Assembly (NCBI RefSeq): GCF_910592395.1
Contig: NC_088313.1
Span: forward strand, 9,490,501 to 9,554,500
Source: Lineus longissimus
Taxonomy: Eukaryota > Nemertea > Pilidiophora > Heteronemertea > Lineidae
DNA: 64,000 nt
Reading direction: 5' to 3'
Shown: piece by piece, positions 58,990 to 64,000 of the stretch
Layout: each line of letters begins with the position of its first letter
Position numbering within the stretch: position 1 is the stretch's first letter
Notes under the pieces: model-generated
Database searches by the model: none
What the model was told of the DNA's origin: nothing
What the model saw: only the letters and a program-made list of their open reading frames with translations
Program-made: the position numbers and the translations under genes

Positions 58990-60733
58990 CTATGTTTGAA
59001 TGAATGAAATTAACTTTTATATAGCGCCTTTCCCACTGCATACAATATTCAAAAGCGCTCATCACACTCCAAAATATTCTTGGAATAGGACAGTTTTCAA
59101 GTTCTTTTTGAAAGTGTTCGAGTCACTTTCTTTCCTCAAGTCATGAGCTAGCGCGTTCCACATTCGAGGGGCATGCACTGAGAATGCCCTTGCCCCAAAT
59201 GTTACTAGCCTGAATGGACGCTCAATGAGAAGATGCTGTGTCTCAGAACGGAGTGATCGGGTGGTAGTGTACGGGCAAATGAGTTCGTTGATGTAGAGAG
59301 GCGCCAGGCTGTTCACAGCCTTGAATGTGAACACCATCAATTTAAACTCAATCCGTTTCCGAACTGGCAACCAGTGTAGTTGCATCAGGATCGGGGTAAT
59401 ATGTTCCCATGGTTTGGTCCTGGTGACCAAACGCGCAGCACGGTTCTGAATAAGTTGCAATCTATCCAGTGACGATTCAGCGATTCCCGCAAGGGTACTA
59501 TTGCCATAGTCGAGTCTGGTCAGATCCTTTGTGAGCAGCTTTCTCACGATCCCAATGTTACGGAGGTGGAAGGAGGCAGAACTAACAACACTCCTCACAT
59601 GAGCATCCATAGACAATGCAGAGTCGAATAGAACACCAAGGTTTCTTATTGGCACTTTTGACAGTATAATGACATTGCCAGCGACATTTATGGACTGTAA
59701 GTCCAATTTCTGAAGCGCCTGACGCGTACCAAACAGTGATGCTTCTGTTTTGTCAGCGTTTCCCTTGAGCAAATTGTCGTGGAACCACTCATGGATTGCA
59801 GTCAACCTTTCCTCTAGCACACAGCACTGACTTCGGATATTAGCACTTATAAGCACATGGAGAGCCATAGACTTGCTTATCATCTGCAAAACCATGCCGT
59901 TCGGCAGGGCTCCCCTTTAGTAGTTCTCCAAGTGGGAGAATGTAAATTAGGAACAGTAACGGCCCGAGAACAGACCCCTGCGGAACACCGTAACGAAGCA
60001 CCTTTGCCGCTGATTTGCTGCCATTAATCACAACATGTTGGACCCGTCCCGAAAGATACGATCGAAACCATTCCAATGCTGTTCCTCGAATTCCAAGGAG
60101 ATCATGCATTCTGGCGAGTAATATTTCATGGTCGACCGTGTCGAAGGCCGCACTGAGGTCCAATAGGACGAGGATGGCAGCACCATGATCGTCGACCATA
60201 CAGCGAATGTCGTTTTGTATGCGAAGGAGAGCGGTCTCGGTACTGTGACCCACCTTATACGCAGATTGGAAGACGTCGTGGAGGTTATGAGAGGTCCTAT
60301 AAGCATTTATGCGCGCAGTAACAACCCTTTCCAAGACCTTGGAGATGAATGAGAGGTTGCTCACTGGTCTGAAATTCTTTAAGACTTCAGGGTCGAGACT
60401 CGTCTTCTTGATCAAGGGTGTCACCAATGCTTGCTTCAGTATGTCTGGCACTGTTCCTTCCTCCATTGATCTGTTCACAATCACCTTGATAATCGGTAGT
60501 ATGGCTGCAATGGACGATTTGAGTAACCAAGTGGGTATGGGGTCAAGGTTGCTGGACTTCGTTGCTGAGCGGCTGATGACCTTCATCAGTTCCTCATCGT
60601 TCACAGGCTGGAGCGTATCCATAGAACACTGCAATGCAGGTGCCGTTTGTATTGGGTGCTCAGCTCTGACTCGATTGTTTGAGTGCTTAGGTTTCACAGA
60701 TGAGTTACGTGTAAATATTTTAACAAAGAACAT
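58990..60733 (-). mobile_element. L2/CR1-type LINE, 5'-truncated
   Basis: Minus-strand LINE. The 3' end is at the low-coordinate side: a conserved tail with AGCGCTTTTGAATATTGTAT and GGCGCTATATAAAAGTTAAT, closed by a short TTCATTCA repeat near 58993. The 5' part (ORF1 and endonuclease) is missing past about 60733. Confidence 0.85.
59062..60733 (-). pseudogene. L2/CR1-type reverse transcriptase with a frameshift
   Basis: Frame one (60733-59840) carries LDPIPTWLLK, FRPVSNLSFISKVLERVV, VFQSAYKVGHSTETALL, LLDLSAAFDTVDHEIL, GVPQGSVLGPLLFLIYILPL and FADDKQVYGS with the catalytic ADD. It breaks near 59850-59890. Frame two (59895-59062) continues through LEERLTAIHEWFHDNLLKGNADKTE, NLGVLFDSALSMDAHV, LDRLQLIQNRAARLV and HWLPVRKRIEFKL to the C-terminal KNLKTVLFQEYFG. 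These are classic L2/CR1 words. A single slip separates the halves, so the copy is only lightly decayed but inactive. Confidence 0.88.
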
Positions 60734-61689
60734 AAGCCATCTTTTATGTATTCATTATTATTGCACTTTTGATGAATGTTATATTATAGTATCCAGCCTA
60801 GAATAATATCCAAACATTTTGTAATATATACTTCGCTTTGACTGTGTAATTGGAACTTGATTTTTGAAGAAATGGCTGTTGCCGTACGAACACTGTGTTT
60901 AAAAGTCTAATCTGGACCCAGAGATCATTAGATTAAGGGATAAATGAGCCATAATCAAGTGAGTAAAGGATCCTAGTTTCGATTTGGACTGTTGATTTCC
61001 GTGTGATTTGCGTATATACTCAAATTGTGTTCTTTCTTTATCGCAGATCAGTCCTCTCTCTATCATCAATGTACAATGCCAGATACTTAGACGCTGTTGT
61101 TGAAGACTCGATTAATTAACGCCCCAGTTCACACGTTTCTAACCCGTCTTCCGTGTTATATCTCTGAAGAAAACACGTCGCCAATTACAGACTGGGACCA
61201 CTTTTATGTAGTAAATACCGCCATTAGTCGATATTTGGGAATGACGACGTCATTACAGTAATAATCAATCAGACGTTAGCAATAATCTGGATCATAAGCC
61301 CCTAGTAATTCATCAATAATATCTCGTTGAGTAGTCAACATTGAACAATGTGTGGGAATAAACACTGTCATGTTTCATGATCAATTATTGATATTGCGCA
61401 TGCCTGCTCGTGACTTCAATTCTGATTGAAAATGCGAATTTTGATACAGACATTTATGACACGTCTCTCAATTTATGGTCGTGTAAAACGTACATTAGCC
61501 TATGTGCTGCAATTTACACACAATATATTTTTGATATTAGATACTTTCTGTGCATCCATATCTCAGGTATGCAACTTTAAAAGATAAAAAAGATTACCCG
61601 TAAAAAACAAGTGATGATTTCGCTACCTCGAGCGAATCATATGGCGCAGAATCGAAAGATTATGCGATATTGTTGTTAATTAAAGTTGT
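60734..61689. other. Spacer with no recognised gene
   Basis: AT-rich, no frame above 60 codons with a signature. Confidence 0.4.
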
Positions 61690-62160
61690 CTTTTTTTAAT
61701 TTATTCAAATTCACTATGCCATATAAAAATGTACATGAACATGAAACATATATTTACAAAAATACAGCATGCCACAGTAGGGACAGTTGACTGCCCTTAA
61801 AATACAAAAATAACGTTGATAAAGCACAATAAGTTAGTTGGACGACCCAGAGCACAGCGACAAAAGCTTGTCCAAGTGCATGTGTTCTGTACATTAAAAG
61901 AAGAAACTTGCTTATTTGTAAAGGTCCATGACCATGCGTTTAAAACATTCATGATTAAAACTACTTAAAGCTTTAAATGGCAACTGGTTCCAGGGCTTTA
62001 CAGTACGATTAAAAAAAGAAGTATAAAAAGTTTCGGTGCGACACAACGGACTTTTTAGAAGTATATGATCACCTCTTCTAGTATAAAAAGTAACACAATA
62101 CTCAACTGGAACACTACATTTACCGGTTAGGCAGTTGTGTAAAAAATACAGGTCTAAAAT
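61690..62160 (-). pseudogene. 3' end of another LINE
   Basis: The minus frame down to stop 61912 reads RREILDLYFLHNCLTG, then SPLCRTETFYTSFFNRTVKPWNQLP and FKRMVMDLYK, the C-terminal end of LINE reverse transcriptases. An AT-rich 3' UTR follows toward 61690. Only this tail remains. Confidence 0.7.
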
Positions 62161-62164
62161 CTCG

Positions 62165-63702
62165 CGTCTGAACGTCCATGCCAGGCCAGACTCCTTAGCA
62201 CAACAAAACGACGATCTTGAGCAACGCTCAAGACTCAACAACTCAGGATCGCTGGCATCCCTGAAACACCGGCTGTGGACACTGACACCATCGTGGTTGA
62301 CCTTGCGAACAGCATCGGCCTGAACTTCACATCATACGAAATATGTCGAAGCCACAGAGTTGGCCCAAAGCATAGAAATCCAAACCGCAACATCATTGTC
62401 CGATTCATTAGTTATAATGCGCGACGCCATTTCTACTACAACAAGTACAAACTTCCCCGGGGAATTTACGTGAGGGGGGACCTTACACGCACCCGTGACG
62501 AACTCTTCTATCAGTGCAGGTGCCTCAAAAAGGATCGTCAGATCGTACGGACGAAAACAGCCGACGGTGCCATCCTGGTCGAAACGTTGGAAGGTAGATC
62601 GGTCCGCATCACAAAGCAAGCCGACCTCGACGCGATTGGAGTACAACTTTCCAATAGGCCTACTTCTACCAATAGAACCGGTGTAATGTTTTTGAGTGTT
62701 TCTATTTTTGAGTGTTTCCCCTCATTGTTTGGGAACGCTAAAAGATAGATTGACAAGTTTTTCTGTGTTTCCCCCTATTGAAAAGTCATGGTCTCTCTAG
62801 CTGCCTATTGTTTGGAAACACTGACACATGGGAAACAACCACAGATGTTACACCGGCATCAACACCTCTCGTGCGAACCAACAGCCAACCCAACAAAGAG
62901 CCGCAGGCCTCAACACCTCTCGTGTGAACCAACAACCAGCCTAACAGGGAGCCGCAGGCCGTCTCTACCCTGCAAAAAACGTTTCTCTGACTACGAAGCC
63001 GACGAGCAAGAAAGTAAAGCCAAAGAAGACTGGTAAGTCATCCCGACATCTGCCATCAAATCCAGCGGAAACACCGGCTACATCAACTGCCTGGGTTCCG
63101 TCACAGATCCACGTGATCGACAGCGTACCATCGCTCCAATCCACTCCAGCAGAGGAAACAGCTGAATCATCTAATGACAGTGCCCCAGCAAAAGCCAAAC
63201 CGAAGACAATGGTTCAGACAGAGCTGCCCTCATCCTTCTCCCAACCAGGACCATTGTCCCTGTCTGCTGACCAGCTCCAGGAGGAACCAACAGTAAACAT
63301 CAACCAGGCTTAGTGCCTCCGTTTGACTCTTCCGTGTTCTTTGGACTCTTATGTGCTTACTTTGCTTTCGCCACTAATCAGACCCATGACAGTTCCTCAC
63401 GGATTTGCCTCGGCAAGACAATCCGTGGCGCATCTACTTCTCTGAACTTTATCGGATAACTTTAAGTGATATCATATATATTCAAAATCTTCTACTGTTC
63501 AAGTGAAAATAACTCGAAAACCTTGATTACTTGTCAACACACAATGTGAGTATCTCTCCTTGTCAAGAAACATGGTTCAAGGACTATCAAGGGTTAGGAT
63601 TTAAAGCATACACAAATCAATATTTGGCACTGTGCCAAAATTTATCCGCAAGGCTACCATGTCCTACTCCTTTTAATCCAGCCGTGTATCTTACTGGTTA
63701 AA
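62165..63702 (+). pseudogene. LINE ORF1 and start of ORF2 (AP endonuclease)
   Basis: NDDLEQRSRLNN (about 62205), then in another frame LRIAGIPETPAVDTDTIVV, matches the coiled coil and start of the RRM-like part of LINE ORF1 proteins. SHRVGPKHRNPNRNIIVRF and YVRGDLTRTRDELFYQCRCL continue it to about 62660. A degenerate Thr/Ser/Pro-rich C-terminal part lies at 62790-63313. An endonuclease fragment follows at about 63519-63702 (SISPCQETWFKDYQGLGFKAY, which contains the catalytic-type QETW). ORF1 would bind RNA and ORF2 would nick DNA; both are broken. Confidence 0.75.
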
Positions 63703-64000
63703 TCGTAATTGTACTCAGTGAGCACCACGCTGAACCACAAAAGAGACCCTACATAGTGACTATAAACAAGTGCTCACATTTCCACATTTTTTTCCACACT
63801 GACTAAAACATTCGAATATTTCTCAATCAGTACTGTTGTATAAATACTGTGATGTCGCATGAATGTCTCATGTCAACGGGTATTATCATCACCCGTGTCT
63901 GACCCTTTGATCTAAGTTCTGTGCAAGTAACTCTTTATTTTCATAGTTACATGCTGATAAATCTTACTGAAATCAAACCTCCTACTCGCTCTGCATGTAT

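Overview
This window looks like gene-poor, transposon-saturated nuclear DNA from an invertebrate animal. Genes are split by short introns with GT/AG borders. There are BEL/Pao and Gypsy LTR retroelements, several LINE lineages, pogo/Tigger, PIF/Harbinger, Mutator-like and TTAA-inserting DNA transposons, a tRNA-type SINE and long foldback palindromes. A marine deuterostome such as amphioxus, or a lophotrochozoan, would fit. That is inference; nothing in the window names the species.

The only gene that looks intact and host-like is a two-exon, 724-residue, signal-anchored DUF288/STELLO-type glycosyltransferase-like protein on the minus strand (39352-41671). Two other candidate host genes are partial: an uncharacterised multi-exon gene at the left edge (272-3175; basic start, Cys cluster, coiled coil, acidic tail) and a ubiquitin-specific-protease Cys-box exon (26103-26245) followed by loosely consistent exons.

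Layout from left to right. 0.27-3.2 kb: uncharacterised gene. 5.7-6.9 kb: direct repeats and a LINE scrap. 7.6-11.7 kb: pogo/Tigger element A, with 165-bp inverted termini, TA duplications and a spliced, largely intact DDD transposase whose introns hold two opposed TA-flanked MITEs. 12.0-20.8 kb: a BEL/Pao retroelement lying between inverted repeats and broken by a 1-kb foldback palindrome and two clean TTAA insertions, one of which carries a THAP domain. 22-25.7 kb: terminal-repeat elements, one a GCCTT-minisatellite foldback. 26-31.4 kb: USP exons, a SINE and a shuffled repeat mosaic that includes a third TTAA element. 33.6-36.9 kb: a roughly 68-bp satellite split by a LINE. 38.9-41.7 kb: a 95-nt hairpin and the STELLO-like gene. 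42.1-46.0 kb: pogo element B, dead, with a Harbinger element inside. 47.7-49.1 kb: tandem repeats. 50.2-51.2 kb: a Mutator-like element with 9-bp duplications. 52.6-56.8 kb: a decayed Gypsy element. 59.0-60.7 kb: an L2/CR1-type LINE. 61.7-63.7 kb: two LINE fragments joined head to head.

The genes do not form a pathway; the sequence records successive insertions. The most informative parts are insertions precise enough that the older element's reading frame resumes on both sides, and the recurrence in unrelated TTAA elements of a short acidic peptide with a Y-x-FEP core, once opposite a THAP gene.
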